Assembly: GCF_033115175.1 (NCBI RefSeq)
Contig: NC_084834.1
Coordinates: 7,971,294 to 8,035,293, forward strand
Direction: 5' to 3'
Origin: Lepus europaeus
Lineage: Eukaryota > Chordata > Mammalia > Lagomorpha > Leporidae
Length of the DNA: 64,000 bases
Shown: positions 33,219 to 44,419 of the stretch, piece after piece
How the letters are laid out: each line of letters begins with the position of its first letter
How positions within the stretch are numbered: the first letter of the stretch is position 1
Program-made: the position numbers and the translations under genes
Notes under the pieces: model-generated
The model's input: only the letters and a program-made list of their open reading frames with translations
Told to the model about the DNA's origin: nothing
Database searches by the model: none

Positions 33219-33574
33219 CAGTGCGGGCCACAGGGTTCCCCCGCAGGCAATATTAGCAGTGGCGTGGGCTGCCGCAGACACAGTCGGCTCTCACCTTGTT
33301 CTCAGAAGCTGACGTCTCCTCCAGCCTCCGGCTGCAGGAGTCTTGGGTGGTGTCCCAGCTCGCTGCTGCCTGTCTGCCCTTTCTAAGTTGCCCAATGGCT
33401 TCTCTCTTCTTTCTGCAGAATTTGCACCGCAAACATCTCTCCAGCTCTCCCCTGGAAATGTGCTTCCTTTACTTTTCTTCTGTTATCTTCCCCTGATCAA
33501 AATCAGCACGACTTCTCCCTATTCAGCCATCTTGGAATCCCACTCCCTTTTCCTATTCATCTAAATCCTATGTC

Positions 33575-33895
33575 CAGGCTGGCATTGTGGCACAGTGGGC
33601 TAAGCTGCCACCTGCGAAGCCAGCATCCCATATTGGAACATTTCTTCAACTCCTAGCTACTCCTCTTCTGAACCAGCTTCCAGCTAATGTGCCTGGGAAT
33701 GCAGAGGAAGATGGCCCAAGCGCTAGGGCCCCTTCCACCTATGTGAGAGGCTCTGGATGGAGTTCCCAGCTCCTGGCTGATGCCTGGCCCAGCTGTGGCT
33801 GTTGAGGCCTTCTGGGGAGTGAACCAGTGGATGGAAGGCCTCTCTCTGTCTCTCCCCACCTCTCTGTCACTCTGCCTTTCAAATAAATAAAATTT
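33575..33895 (+). mobile_element. C-SINE
   Basis: Head GGCTGGCATTGTGGCACAG to AAATAAATAAAATTTC tail. Confidence 0.9.
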
Positions 33896-33899
33896 CTAA

Positions 33900-34222
33900 A
33901 AAATATTTATTTTATTTATTTGATACACAGAATGACAGAGAAAGAGAGAGAGACGCCTTCCATCCACTAGTTCACTCCCCAAATGGCCGCAATGGCCGGG
34001 GCTGGGCCAGGCTGAAGCCAGGAGCCAGGAGCTTCTCCTGCATGTCCCACGTGGGTGCCAGGGCCCAAGCACTTAGACCATGTTCTGCTGCTTTCCCAAG
34101 TGCATTAGCGGGGACCCAGATTGGAAGTGGAGCAGCTGGGACTTGAACCAGCACCGATATAGGATTGTTTGGATTGCACTGCAGGTGGAGGCTTAACTTT
34201 CTGTTCAACAGCGCCAGCCCCC
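33900..34222 (-). mobile_element. C-SINE, tail to tail with its neighbour
   Basis: Reverse orientation. Its (TTTA)n tail meets the A tail of the preceding + SINE, forming an inverted pair that could fold into a hairpin. Confidence 0.9.
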
Positions 34223-34260
34223 AATAGGATAAATTTAAAGAAAAAAAAAAAAAACCAACC

Positions 34261-34588
34261 TGGAGCTGGCACTGTGGCATAGCAAGTAAAGCCGCTGCCT
34301 GCAGTGCCGGCATCCCATATGGGCACCAGTTCACATCCCAGCTGCTCCACTTCCGATCCAGCTCTCTACTATGGCCTGGGAAAGCAGTGGGAGATGGCTC
34401 AAGTCCTTGGGTCCCTTTACCCACATGGGAGACCCGGAGGAAGCTCCTGGCTTCTGACTGCAGATCGGCACAGTTCCGGTTGTCGCCCGGCCATGTTGGG
34501 AGCGAACCAGCTGATCGAAGACTTCTCTCTCTCTGTAACTCTACCTTTCAGATAAATAAATAAATAAATCTTTAAATTAAATAAATAA
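34261..34588 (+). mobile_element. C-SINE, head to head with its neighbour
   Basis: Head GAGCTGGCACTGTGGCATAG to a tail of repeated AAAT units. Only about 38 bp, mostly poly(A), separate it from the previous element. Confidence 0.91.
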
Positions 34589-34939
34589 ATCCTGTATGTC
34601 CCTGAAGTCCAGATCAGATCATACCCCTTCCAGAAAATGTTTCTAGGGGAAAAAAATCCCACCCCCATTGTCTTTTCACTCATGAGTCACATTGCTCTTT
34701 AACTTTAGGTGTGTATGTATACAGCGTTTCCTCAGGCAGACAAGTTCTTTCTAGGCTGATGTTCTGTTTTTTTCAGTCTAACTCCACAACAAGCACAGCT
34801 CTGGGCACTGAGTCTTGAAAAGGACTGTGAAATTGTGGAGTGAGTTGCTAGAAAAACTTCTGGAATATTCTCTGCCATTAAAATCAGTCACAATCCCATC
34901 TGAAGTTAGGTGATTAGACTAGATGTATTTGCAAAGTGA
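34589..34939. other. Intergenic sequence, no recognised feature
   Basis: Unique. Confidence 0.5.
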
Positions 34940-34949
34940 CTTCACCCAT

Positions 34950-35286
34950 CCTTTTTTTTTTTTTTTTTTAAGATTTATTTATTTACTTGAAAGTCAGAGT
35001 TACAGAGAGAGAAAGAGAGAGAAAGAAAGGTCTTCCATCTGCTGGTCTACTACCCAGCTGGCTGCAATGGCCGGAGCTTCACCAATCCGAAGCCAGGAGC
35101 CAGGGCCTCCTCCTGGTCTCCCAAGCGGACGCAGAGGCCCAAAGACTTGGGCCATGCTCCACTGCTATCCCAGGCCATAGCAGAGAGCTGGATCAGAAGT
35201 GGAGCAGCCAGGTCCTGAACCGGCGCCCATATGGGATGCCAGCACCGGAGTTGGGGGCCCCACCCGCTATGCCACAGTGCTGGCCC
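34950..35286 (-). mobile_element. C-SINE with 10-bp target-site duplication
   Basis: CTTCACCCAT at 34940-34949 and 35287-35296 brackets the element. T19 tail at the left. Confidence 0.94.
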
Positions 35287-35444
35287 CTTCACCCATACTT
35301 TTTAAAAGATCTACTCTTTAAGGATTATTCTTGTAATTAGTTATTGATGAAATGCCAATAATTTTCAGCTGGTCTTGTGAATGACACCTCCACTTATTTG
35401 CAATAATTATTTTATGTGCAATTCAGTGTAAAAGAAAAATCTTG

Positions 35445-35780
35445 GGGCCGGTGCTGTGGCGTAGCAGGTAAAACTGCTGCCTGCGGAGCCAGCATCCCAT
35501 ATGGGCGCCAGTTCAAGACCCGGCTGCTCCACTTCTGATTCAGCTCTCTGCTGTGGCCTGGGAAAGCAGTGGAGGATGGCCCAAGTCCTTGGGCCTCTGC
35601 GCCCATGTAGGAGACCTGAAGGAGGCCCCTGGCTCCTGGCTTTGGACGGGCCCAGCTGTGGCCGTTGCAGCCATTTGGGGAGTAGACCAGTGGATGGAAG
35701 ACCTCTCTTTATCTCTCTCTGCCTCTCTGTAACTCTGCCTTTCAAATATATAAATAGATCTTTAAAAAAAAAAGAAAGAA
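35445..35780 (+). mobile_element. C-SINE, young
   Basis: Head GGGGCCGGTGCTGTGGCG. Flanks AAAAGAAAAATCTT and AAAGAAAAATCTC give a near-perfect duplication. Confidence 0.94.
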
Positions 35781-36839
35781 AGAAAAATCTCTTAAAATGA
35801 TTTCATCATCAGAATGACCACAGTACTCAGTGGTGGTCACGTGACATGGATTTTGAAAACCACATTAGTGAGCCTCCATTGTGTAAAGATATTCTAATTC
35901 ATAGCTTATGATAGAAAACAGAACCAATGGATTTTAAAATTATCCTAGATACTGAACACTAAAAAAAACCTTAAAATTTAAAAATACATGAATTATTTCC
36001 ATTCCGCCCCCCCAAAGTATGGTATTTCACGGTTCCAAAAATACTACACATTCAAATAAACTGCAATTATGAACACATATAGCTTCCCACAGTTAGAACT
36101 TTAAAAATGGTTTGTGCTAAATAAAATGCATGTTACCGCAATATTTAAACATGTTTTAAAATGAATCATTATTATAAGTAGGCATGTAATTACACTGGCT
36201 TTGGGGAGGTTTAAGCGGAAACTGAAACACAAAAGAAGAAAATTCCTGTAGCTTTTGACCAGCATATTGTGACTAGATATCCATCACAATTCAGACTTCC
36301 CAACCCCTCATTCAAGGTCATCTTAGATGAGGCAATTGGAATGAAAAGTCATGGAAAGAAAAAAATGTAGATAAGAACAAAAGAAATGGAAAAAATAGAG
36401 ACTCTAGATATGCTGAGATTTCTGGCAATCTAAAATCCAACTTTCAAAAAACTAATCTTTACTGGGCACCTAGTGGCTTTTAATCTTGCCCCCTAAGGAT
36501 GGAAGTAAAAGTAAGATTTCTAACGAGTGGGCATGTTGTGAAGGGAGGGGCTGGGGGGGCGTCTGTGGTTCTAAAATGCAGTGGAGTATCCACCTGTGCC
36601 CTGTACTGTCTAACCCAATGCATCAGTCACTCTTCTGATGTCCAAAGTCCTCCCTGAAATTTGTATCAGTTTAAACCCTGGATGTCTTGGCAACTGGCAG
36701 CCGAGCTCTCCCTGCTTGGTTCCCCACAGCTATAGCAATTTGGCAGTAAGGCCTCCTTAGCAGCTGCTAATGGGCTGAAGCTACCGCAGAGCTGGATGCC
36801 ACGTGCCCAGAACAAACAAATGCAAACACACATTTCCTT
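35781..36839. other. Intergenic sequence, no recognised feature
   Basis: About 1 kb of unique, AT-rich then GC-richer sequence. This is one of the longer repeat-free stretches upstream of KLHL2. Nothing specific is recognised. Confidence 0.5.
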
Positions 36840-37183
36840 TCTCTCTCTCTTTTTTTTTTTTTTTTTTCTGTTTTTTGTTTGTTTGTTTGTTTTTTAATAT
36901 ATTTGAAAGGCAGAGAGACAAAGACAGAGGAAAGATCTTAGATCTGTTGGTTCATTCTCCAAATGCTGCAACAGCTGAGCCTGGGCCAGAGTGAAATCAG
37001 GAGCTGGGAACTCAGTCCGGGTCCCCCAGGTGGGTGGCAGGAACCCAACTGCTTGAGCCATCATCTACTGCCTCCCAGGATGCGCATTTGCACGAACCTG
37101 GAATTGGGAGCAGGCCAGGACTCCAATCCCAGCACTCCAACATGGCGTGGTGAATCTTAACAGCTATACCAAATGCCCACCCT
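36840..37183 (-). mobile_element. C-SINE, older, with long T-rich tail
   Basis: The tail has grown into CT, T18 and (TTTG)n tracts (36840-36898). Head 'accaaatgcccaccc' at right. Confidence 0.87.
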
Positions 37184-37238
37184 TCATATATTTCTTTGTG
37201 GATCAGGTGTGCATGCAACTGCATAGAAAAATGTTTGA

Positions 37239-37556
37239 GGGGCCGGCGCTGTAGCTCACTTGGTTAATCCTCTGCCTGCAGCGCCAGCATCCCATATGGG
37301 CGCCGGTTCGAGTCCCGGCTGCTCCTCTTCCAGTCCAGCTCTCTGCTGTGGCCCGGGAGTGCAGTGGAGGATGGTCCAGGTCCTTGGGCCCTGCACCTGC
37401 CTGGGAGACCAGGAGACGCACCTGGCTCCTGGCTTCGGATTGGTGCAGCGCCGGCTGTGGCGGCCACTGGGGAGTGAACTAACAGAAGGAAGACCTTTCT
37501 CTCTCTCTCACTGTTTAACTCTATCTGGCAAATAAATAAAAAAGGGGAAAAAAAAG
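37239..37556 (+). mobile_element. C-SINE, young single-B-box, 14-bp duplication
   Basis: AGAAAAATGTTTGA at 37225-37238 and 37557-37570 is perfect. Full length. Confidence 0.96.
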
Positions 37557-37583
37557 AGAAAAATGTTTGAAAGGACACACACA

Positions 37584-37949
37584 GGCCGGCGCTGTGGCTC
37601 ACTAGGCTAATCCTCCGCCTGAGGCGCTGGCACACCAGGTTCTAGTCCGGGTCGGGGTGCCGGATTCTGTCCCTGTTGCTCCTCTTCCAGGCCAGCTCTC
37701 TGCTGTGGCCAGGGAAGGCAGTGGAGGATGGCCCAAGTGCTTGGGCCCTGCACCTGCATGGGAGACTAGGAGAAGCACCTGGCTCCTGGCTTCAGATCAG
37801 CACGGTGCACAGCATACCAGCTGCAGTGGCCATTGGAGGGCGAACCAACGGAAAAGAAAGATGTTTTTCTCTGTCTCTCTCTCTCACTATCCACTCTGCC
37901 TGTCAAAAAAAAAAAAAAAAGAAAGAAAAAAAGAAAGAAAGAAAGAAAG
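37584..37949 (+). mobile_element. C-SINE, young duplicated-B-box, 14-bp duplication
   Basis: AAAGGACACACACA at 37570-37583 and 37950-37963 is perfect. The tail is a long A tract followed by (AAAG)n. It inserted one base after the duplication of the previous SINE. Confidence 0.96.
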
Positions 37950-38084
37950 AAAGGACACACACATAGTTAACATGTGTTACTTCTGAGGAGACTGGGTTAG
38001 ATGTAAATGGAGACTTGTGCGTTGTTTTTTAGATTTTTATGGTGAGAACATAGTTGTGTATTATTTGATTATTTTTTAAAACTA

Positions 38085-38160
38085 AAAGTTAAGTCTCTTT
38101 TTCTCTCTGCTGCTGCCTCTCTTTCTGTCTCTGCTTTTCAAATAAAATACAATAAATCAA
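38085..38160 (+). mobile_element. C-SINE 3' fragment
   Basis: CT-rich run, CTTTTCAAATAAAATAC and A-rich tail only. Confidence 0.75.
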
Positions 38161-38169
38161 ATAACCAAA

Positions 38170-38450
38170 ATGGAGCTAGTATTGTGGCACAGCGGGTTAA
38201 GCCACTGTTTTTGTTACTAGCATCCCACATCCAGCTCCCTGCTAATGTGCCTGAGAAAGCAGGGAAAAATGGCACTTGGGCCCTTGCTACCCACATGGGA
38301 GAGTAGGGTGGAGCTCCTGCCTCCTGATTCAGTCTGGCCTAGTCCCAGCCATCTGGGGGCTGAACCAGCAGATAGAATCTCTCTCTTGCTCTCTCTTGCT
38401 CTCTCTCTCTCTCACTCACTCTCATTCTGCCTTTCAAATAAAATACAATG
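38170..38450 (+). mobile_element. C-SINE
   Basis: Head GGAGCTAGTATTGTGGCAC, part of the 5' middle missing, tail CTTTCAAATAAAATAC. Confidence 0.86.
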
Positions 38451-39245
38451 ATTCTTCAAAATGTTAACTATAAAAGCCACTCTGGAGTTCATGTGGTAAC
38501 ACAGTAGCTCACCCCAGAAAGCTGCATTTCCCGTTTCTTCAGGCACCAAGAACTTTATGAGAATGATTATATCTCTGGAGCTGGTTTCCTTGTCCTGGCT
38601 TGTCTACAACTTCCTGCTGGACACTTACTGGTTGTTTTGCTATTTCTGCCAACAGTGCAGGCCTGTAACCACACAAGTTATCATCTCTCCCATGGCACTT
38701 TCTTATTGTGATTGATTTCAGCATATTTTCAGGTTCCTTTTGCTGGAATATTTGTTTACTTTCTTTCCCTTGACCTCCCCCAACCAGTTATTCCTTGAGT
38801 TTTGCTCATTCTGCTTTGCTGTTTGGTCTTTCCTTTTTCATCGACACTTCACCACTCTGCTTCAAGCTTTTATCACACATGAACTCTTGTAGTATCCCAG
38901 CTCATCTTCCTTTTTCCTGCACCTCCCATTTGTCATTACTTCTATACACATTCGATGTCGCAAAATTAATTATACTTGTTCTACTAACTGGACACATATA
39001 CTCCTGCGATCACTATGTGCTTCATGTAAAGCCTAGAATCTATTCAGTGATCCCAAGAATCTGACCTTAACATTAGCAGGTCAGTTTTATGTGTTGGTGT
39101 TCTGTTCCTAGATTCATTTGTCTAAAACCAGCCACCCTTTACCACCCAATGAACATATTCCCTTCTTTCTTTTCCTTAAGTATCTTACTAGTAATCGCTT
39201 ATTTTTAAATTAATTTTATTCCATATGTTGGATATACTTTCATTT
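38451..39245. other. Intergenic sequence, possibly old L2-like
   Basis: Pyrimidine-rich parts around 38750-39150 have the texture of an L2 + strand relic, but no diagnostic stretch is convincing. Confidence 0.35.
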
Positions 39246-39582
39246 TTATTACTTTTTTTATTTGAGATTTGAAGGGAAGGTATGGAGGGAGATGGAGGGC
39301 AGGAGAGAGAGAGAGAGAGAGATTGAGATTGTAATCACTGGTTCACTCTCCAAATGCCCCCAATAGCCAGAGTTGGGCCAGGCCAAAGTCAGGAGCCAGG
39401 AAATCCATCCAGGTCCCATGCTGGTGGCAGGGACCCAACCACTTGAACCATCAATGCTGTCACCTATGGCCCACAATAAAAGGGATCTGGAATCAGGAGC
39501 AGGGCTGGGACTCAAACCCAGGCATCCCAATGCAGATGCAGGCATCCCAGTCAGCATCTTAAGCACTGGGCCAAACGCCTGC
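39246..39582 (-). mobile_element. C-SINE, older subfamily
   Basis: Tail TTTTTATTTGAGATTTG, (GA)n at about 39300-39320, head 'ggccaaacgcctgcca'. Confidence 0.85.
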
Positions 39583-40929
39583 CATGGATTTTCTTATTTT
39601 TTGTGTGTCTGAAGTTGTTTGCAAATATTTTAATGAAAGATCCTTGCCTTAAGCTTTATGTTATTCCTACCCATCAAGCCACACTACCAACTCATCTATA
39701 TGCATGTTCATCAATGAAAAACTTCAGTAAATGTTATTTGATTAACTGACTAAAATAGAAAAATTTTGCATGCCTTTTTATTTCTGGGGAGCATTGTTTA
39801 TGTGTTTTTGAAAGTAAAAAGAATAAAAATTAATATGTGGACATAGTATGTGACTGTTCAAATGCACACTACATGAATTTGAGTTGGGATGTATGTTTGC
39901 AGAGATAAACGCATTGATTGTTGCCAATTCATTCCTTCAGCATTATTTGTTGAGTGTTAATGTGTGCTGGGGACTTTGCGAGGCTCTGGGGCTAGGACAG
40001 TGACCATCCAGAATTGGGGTTCAGATCAGGAATTGAATCCAGGCACCCTTATGTGGGGCGTGGGTGTCTTAACCACTAGGCCAAGTGCCCACCTCTAAGG
40101 TTATCTTTGACTTCTATTTCTCATGAACTTTTTGATGTACTCTCCTATAATAGCATTAAGATTAGTTTGAATCAGTTTGCTTCAGAAAATATGATGAGGG
40201 ATATTTTTCCCATGATTTAATTTTAGTTGGCTTTTAACAAAGCCTTCAAAATGGCAGCTCAGGTTCATTTTTAGTTCAATGAAGAATAGCTCTCATACAT
40301 ATGCAGGCTGGATCCAATTCTATTTCTTGGATTGGATCATTACCAAGATCTCAACAAGGAAAATGAAGAAATATGGATGCCTCAGGAATTGAGTAACCAC
40401 ATATATCCTGCATTAAACATGTCTTTCTCTGTCCAGAAGCTGACTAGTACCAGATTAAGAACCAGAAAGGATTGCTTGGCAAAGGGTCCACACTTGCAAA
40501 AGTAATTCCAAGACTTGGGCTGGGGCTTAACCTTCGGGATTTATGTGGGAATTCAAGAATTATCTTTTTACATTATCATGTGAACAATTTGAACAAGTAG
40601 TACAAACTCCCGGAGGTTTGATTTCAGAAGGTCTGGAGTTTAAGAATAATATTTTTTATTCTCCTATATTCAGCATTATCTGTTAGCAAAGTGAAGCATT
40701 CTCTTAGGGTGTTATACAGTAATTCCTCCACTAATGAAAAACGTTGCCAACAATTTTTGTGATTCAAATCATGTGGAAGGCACTGGAATACATAATAGGG
40801 AACAAGTATGAAGCTGTTTTTTAGCTACAATAATACCAATAGAAAGTTACTCCATGTCTAAGAGCTATTTTTATTAAAGTATAATCCACCAATCATCCTG
40901 TTAACTGATATTGGATCATTCTTCTTTTC
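39583..40929. other. Intergenic sequence with small repeat scraps
   Basis: It contains the SINE head at 40018-40094 and a MITE half at 40090-40147 ('catgaactttttgatgtact'). The rest is unique. Confidence 0.5.
40018..40094 (-). mobile_element. C-SINE head fragment
   Basis: 'ttgaatccaggcacccttat' through 'ccaagtgcccacctct' is the tRNA-like end of an older C-SINE in reverse. Confidence 0.7.
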
Positions 40930-41182
40930 TTTTTTGTTTTTTAAAGATTTTATTTATTTATTTGAGAGGTAGAGTTATAGACAGTAAAAGGGAGAGACAG
41001 AGAGAGAGGTCTTCCCTCCTCTGGTTCACTCCCCAACTGGCCGCAATGGTTGGAGCTGCGCCGATCCGAAGCTAGGAACCAGGAACTTTCTCTGGGTCTC
41101 CCACGCGGGTGCAGGGGTCCAAGGACTTGGCCATCTTCCACTGCTGTCCAGGCCATAGCAGAGAGCTGGGTGTGAAGAGGAG

Positions 41183-41197
41183 CAGCAGGGGGCGCAG
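41183..41197 (+). promoter_or_regulatory. CTCF-like core motif at a SINE junction
   Basis: CAGCAGGGGGCGCAG matches the well-known CTCF core closely. It spans the joint between the two nested SINEs, so neither element alone supplies it. Binding is not shown. Confidence 0.4.
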
Positions 41198-41540
41198 TGC
41201 CTTGGCTCACTTGGTTAATCCTCTGCCTGTGGTGCCGGCATCCCATATCGGCGCTGGTTTCTAGTCCCAGTTGCTCCTCTTCCAGTCCAGCTCTCTGCTG
41301 TGGCCTGGGAAGGCAGTGGAGGATGGCCCAAGTGCTTGGGCCCGCACCCGCGTGGGAGACCAGGAGGAAGCACCTGGCTCCTGGCTTCGGATTGGCACAG
41401 CACCAGCCATAGAGGCCATTTGGGGGGGTGAACCAATGGAGGGAAGACCTTTCTCTCTGTCTCTCTCTCTCACTGTAAAAAAAAGAAAGAAAGAAAGAGA
41501 GAGAGGGAGAAAGAAAGAAGGAAAGAAAGAAGGAAAGAAG
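41187..41540 (+). mobile_element. C-SINE inserted into a C-SINE
   Basis: Young single-B-box type with a (GAAA)n-type purine tail at 41480-41540. Short flanks AGCAGG and AGCCAGG are the likely duplication. Confidence 0.9.
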
Positions 41541-41635
41541 CCAGGACTCGAACCGGCACCCACATGGGATGCTGGCGCCTCAGGCAGAGGATTAACCTAC
41601 TGCGCCACAGCGCCAGCCCCTCTTTTTAAAAAAAA

Positions 41636-41950
41636 AAAAAAATTTTTTTTTACTTTTATTTGAAAGAGCTATAGAGGTAGAGTGTGAGGCAGAGGAAGAA
41701 AGAGGCCTTCCATCCACTGGTTCACTCCTTAAATGGCAGCAATAGCCAGAGCTGAGCCAGGCTGAAGCAAGGAGAAAGGAGTTTCTTCCAGGTCTCCCAT
41801 GTGGGTGGCAGGGCCCAAGCACTTAGGCTGTCTTTTGCTGCTTCTGCTAGGCTATTAGCAGGGAATTGGATTGGAAGTGGAGCAGCTGGGACATGAATCT
41901 GTACCCATATGGGATACTGGTGTTACCAGCGGCGGCTTTACCTGCATCAC
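41636..41950 (-). mobile_element. C-SINE
   Basis: Long T tail at left, diverged head 'ggcggctttacctgcatcac' at right, missing its last bases. Confidence 0.86.
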
Positions 41951-41974
41951 TCTTCTTCTGAAAAAAAAAAAAAA

Positions 41975-42286
41975 AAAGATTTTGTATTTGTTTTCATTTT
42001 ATTTAAAAAGCGGGGTTGGAGAGAGGCCAGGTTCTCTATCTGCTGGCTCTTTCTCCAAATGCCTGCACTAGCCAGTGCTGAAGTCAGGATTCTGGATCTC
42101 AGTTCAGCTCTCCCATACAGGTGTCAGGGACCCAAACATTTGAGCCACTCTCTGCTGCCTCCCAGGGTGTGCATAAGCAGGAAGCCAGTTTGGAAATGGA
42201 GTAGCCAGGACTAGAACCAAGCACCTTGATGTGGGGTGCAGGCATACCAAGCAGAAAACTTACCGCTGTGCCAAACTCCTGCCCCT
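41975..42286 (-). mobile_element. C-SINE, older subfamily
   Basis: Tail 'tcattttatttaaaaagc' at left, head 'ccaaactcctgcccc' at right. Confidence 0.84.
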
Positions 42287-44289
42287 TATATCAGATGGTT
42301 TCTGAGTTTGGTTAGGGATAGAGAGAGAGGACACTGGAGCTCTGTGTAGGTGGTAAGGTCAGAGGTGAGAGTTGTATTGAAGCTAACAGGAAAAAAAAGA
42401 ACAGAATGGGGAAAATGAGAATACCAAAACAAACTTACCTCACAGTTTTGCTTAGGGATTGTGCTATCACTGGTTAGCTGTGATGGACAAACGTCAGCTG
42501 TGGAGAGGAGCTTTCCTATGTGTGTGTGGATGTGTAATTTGAGATGAATGACAACAAGCTGCTGATGCTCCACATAATTTACTCAGAATTTTGCTTCTCC
42601 CTCCCCGCGGCATTGCTGATTGTGTAGAAGGATGTTTGGTCCTAGATAATTCTAAAAGAAGGTATTACGTCACCGGACTACATAAGTAGATATCATGTAA
42701 CTATATACAAGCAAAAACAGATTGAGCAAATTTCCTTTTCTTAAAAAAACACACATAGAGAGAAATGGTTTACCTGATATTCAGGAGTGTGAAACTATTT
42801 TTGGATACTCCCTGTACTAATTTTAACTAATTTCCAATTAAATTTTGCAGCAAACAATTTGACTTCGTTTCTCCAGGAACCTCAAATGTAGGAAAATGGG
42901 CAGGTATGCTGTACTGGAAGCAAAGTCGGCATCTTCAAAGACCACAATAAGCATTTGTAAAGTGGAAGACTCAGGAAAAGAAAGGACTCCTTCCATTAAA
43001 GCTTTTCTTTTAGTCTGGAGCAGAGCATTCACATTGCCCCATTTGACACCACAAAGCTGGTAATAAACACCTTAATGGGTTGACAAATCCATTTGCTGAA
43101 TAGCAAAGTCCTACAAGAATTCTTTGAAATGCTTCATCACATACCAAGTATACAAAGCAGCTTCCGAATCCAAAGGATAAAAGCAGAAGCCCTAACTTAG
43201 AAAAGCAACTTAAGAAATGCATTTGTGACCAACTGTTCAGGATAGAAAATACAACTTTAGAAGGACGCCATCTTCTTTAGTGCCTATTTTTGAATGAGTG
43301 ATTCTTTTCACACTTGTCCTCTTCACATAGGAAAGAATTACAGATACGGGATCTAATAGTTTTATGTTCTTTGATGAAGTCACTTCTTTACAGGAGCAAT
43401 TCTTAGTACCCAGATTTTTGCCGTAAGATGTGTTACTGTCTTTTATGTCATGTTATTAGTTTTATTGCAGTGTCTGATTTCAGCTCAATCCAAGTAATTT
43501 TTGCCACCTGCTGCTATCATGAACTTGTTCATCTGTGTCATTCCATCTTCTTTACAAGCAATACCTTCTGGTCACTTACATTAGCTTTAGACTATGACTT
43601 AATATAGCTCAAGGATTTTATTTCAACAATACAGCAAATGGATGGACTTTTGTAAGATCTCAACCCTCTGTGAAGTGCATAATAGTACTTCAAAATATTC
43701 ATGAAAAAATGGAATTAAGAGAAGTTTATTTTGGTGTAAAAATTGAAATCCATGCATAACTTTTTACAGTACATATTTTCATGAAAATTTGAAGGTTTTG
43801 TATGTGAGTAAAAGGGTACCCTATTCCAGTCCACTTGTGGAACCTACAAATGGGAGGTGGTAGAGAAAAAAATAAAGGTCGGTGGTGACATTTAGCATGC
43901 TAGATATTAGTTGCACCCCTTAAGAAGCAAAGAATTGTGACAGCCAAAATTAACCTAGAGGAAGATGTGAAGGGGGCTGTGGTTTGAAGTGTGGGTCTGC
44001 TTGTCAGATTGACACATTTCCATCTTTTTAGTATGCACTTGTGCATACAACACTATTTTGGGGTGTCATGACAAAATATTATAACATTACAAGAAGACAT
44101 TATTTTTTTTTCCTGAAAGATCTCCTAAAATTGCTGGTTTTCTATACCTGCTTGCTCAGCTTGCACTCAGAAGGAAGTCAAGTTGAAAGTTTGGTTAAAT
44201 CTACATCGGTGCATATCTTCTGACTCTAGTACCTGTCTCCAATTCTTGAGTCAGATGTAACTAAAGGTCACAGAAATGTGTAGAAATAA
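42287..44289. other. Intergenic sequence, C-SINE-free for 2 kb
   Basis: Unique apart from the MITE at 43688. Short frames (60-95 codons) have no support. Confidence 0.5.
43688..43794. repeat. Mariner-like MITE copy with both inverted ends
   Basis: Best-preserved copy. The left end CTTCAAAATATTCATGAAAA and the right end TTTTCATGAAAATTTGAAG are inverted repeats. The interior carries 'tttattttggtgtaaaaatt' and 'gaaatccatgcataactttt'. About 107 bp and no coding capacity. Confidence 0.82.
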
Positions 44290-44419
44290 CAGTAGCAACT
44301 AGTATTTATTAAGTACATGCAATTCATACTTGTTTAACATAGATTGTTTCATTCAGTTCTTACAATAGTGTTATCAAGCAGAAACTTTTATTCTGACTCT
44401 AAACAAAACAACTATACTA
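44290..44419 (-). mobile_element. MIR-like relic, antisense
   Basis: 'actagtatttattaagtaca' and 'ttcattcagttcttacaata' fit the reverse MIR order. It is interrupted by the SINE at 44420. Confidence 0.45.

Larger units (their letters stand above)
31778..33542 (-). mobile_element. L1 with both ends but missing its middle, antisense
   Basis: Left of 33162, the reverse strand encodes the ORF2 C-terminus; a clear stretch is the [10 protein letters not shown] motif and WNQPN. From 33219 to 33542 lies an L1 5' UTR whose start, in reverse, reads 'ccaagatggctgaatagg', the usual L1 start with a YY1-type site. CTCCCTTTT at 31769-31777 and 33543-33551 is a perfect 9-bp candidate target-site duplication around the whole. 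ORF1 and most of ORF2 are absent. A C-SINE (32554-32942) and a SINE tail (33163-33218) lie inside. Confidence 0.78.
40930..41619 (-). mobile_element. C-SINE split by another C-SINE
   Basis: Tail and body at 40930-41186, head at 41541-41619 ('gccaggactcgaaccggcac' to CAGCGCCAGCCCC). The inserted element sits beside the B box. Confidence 0.9.
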
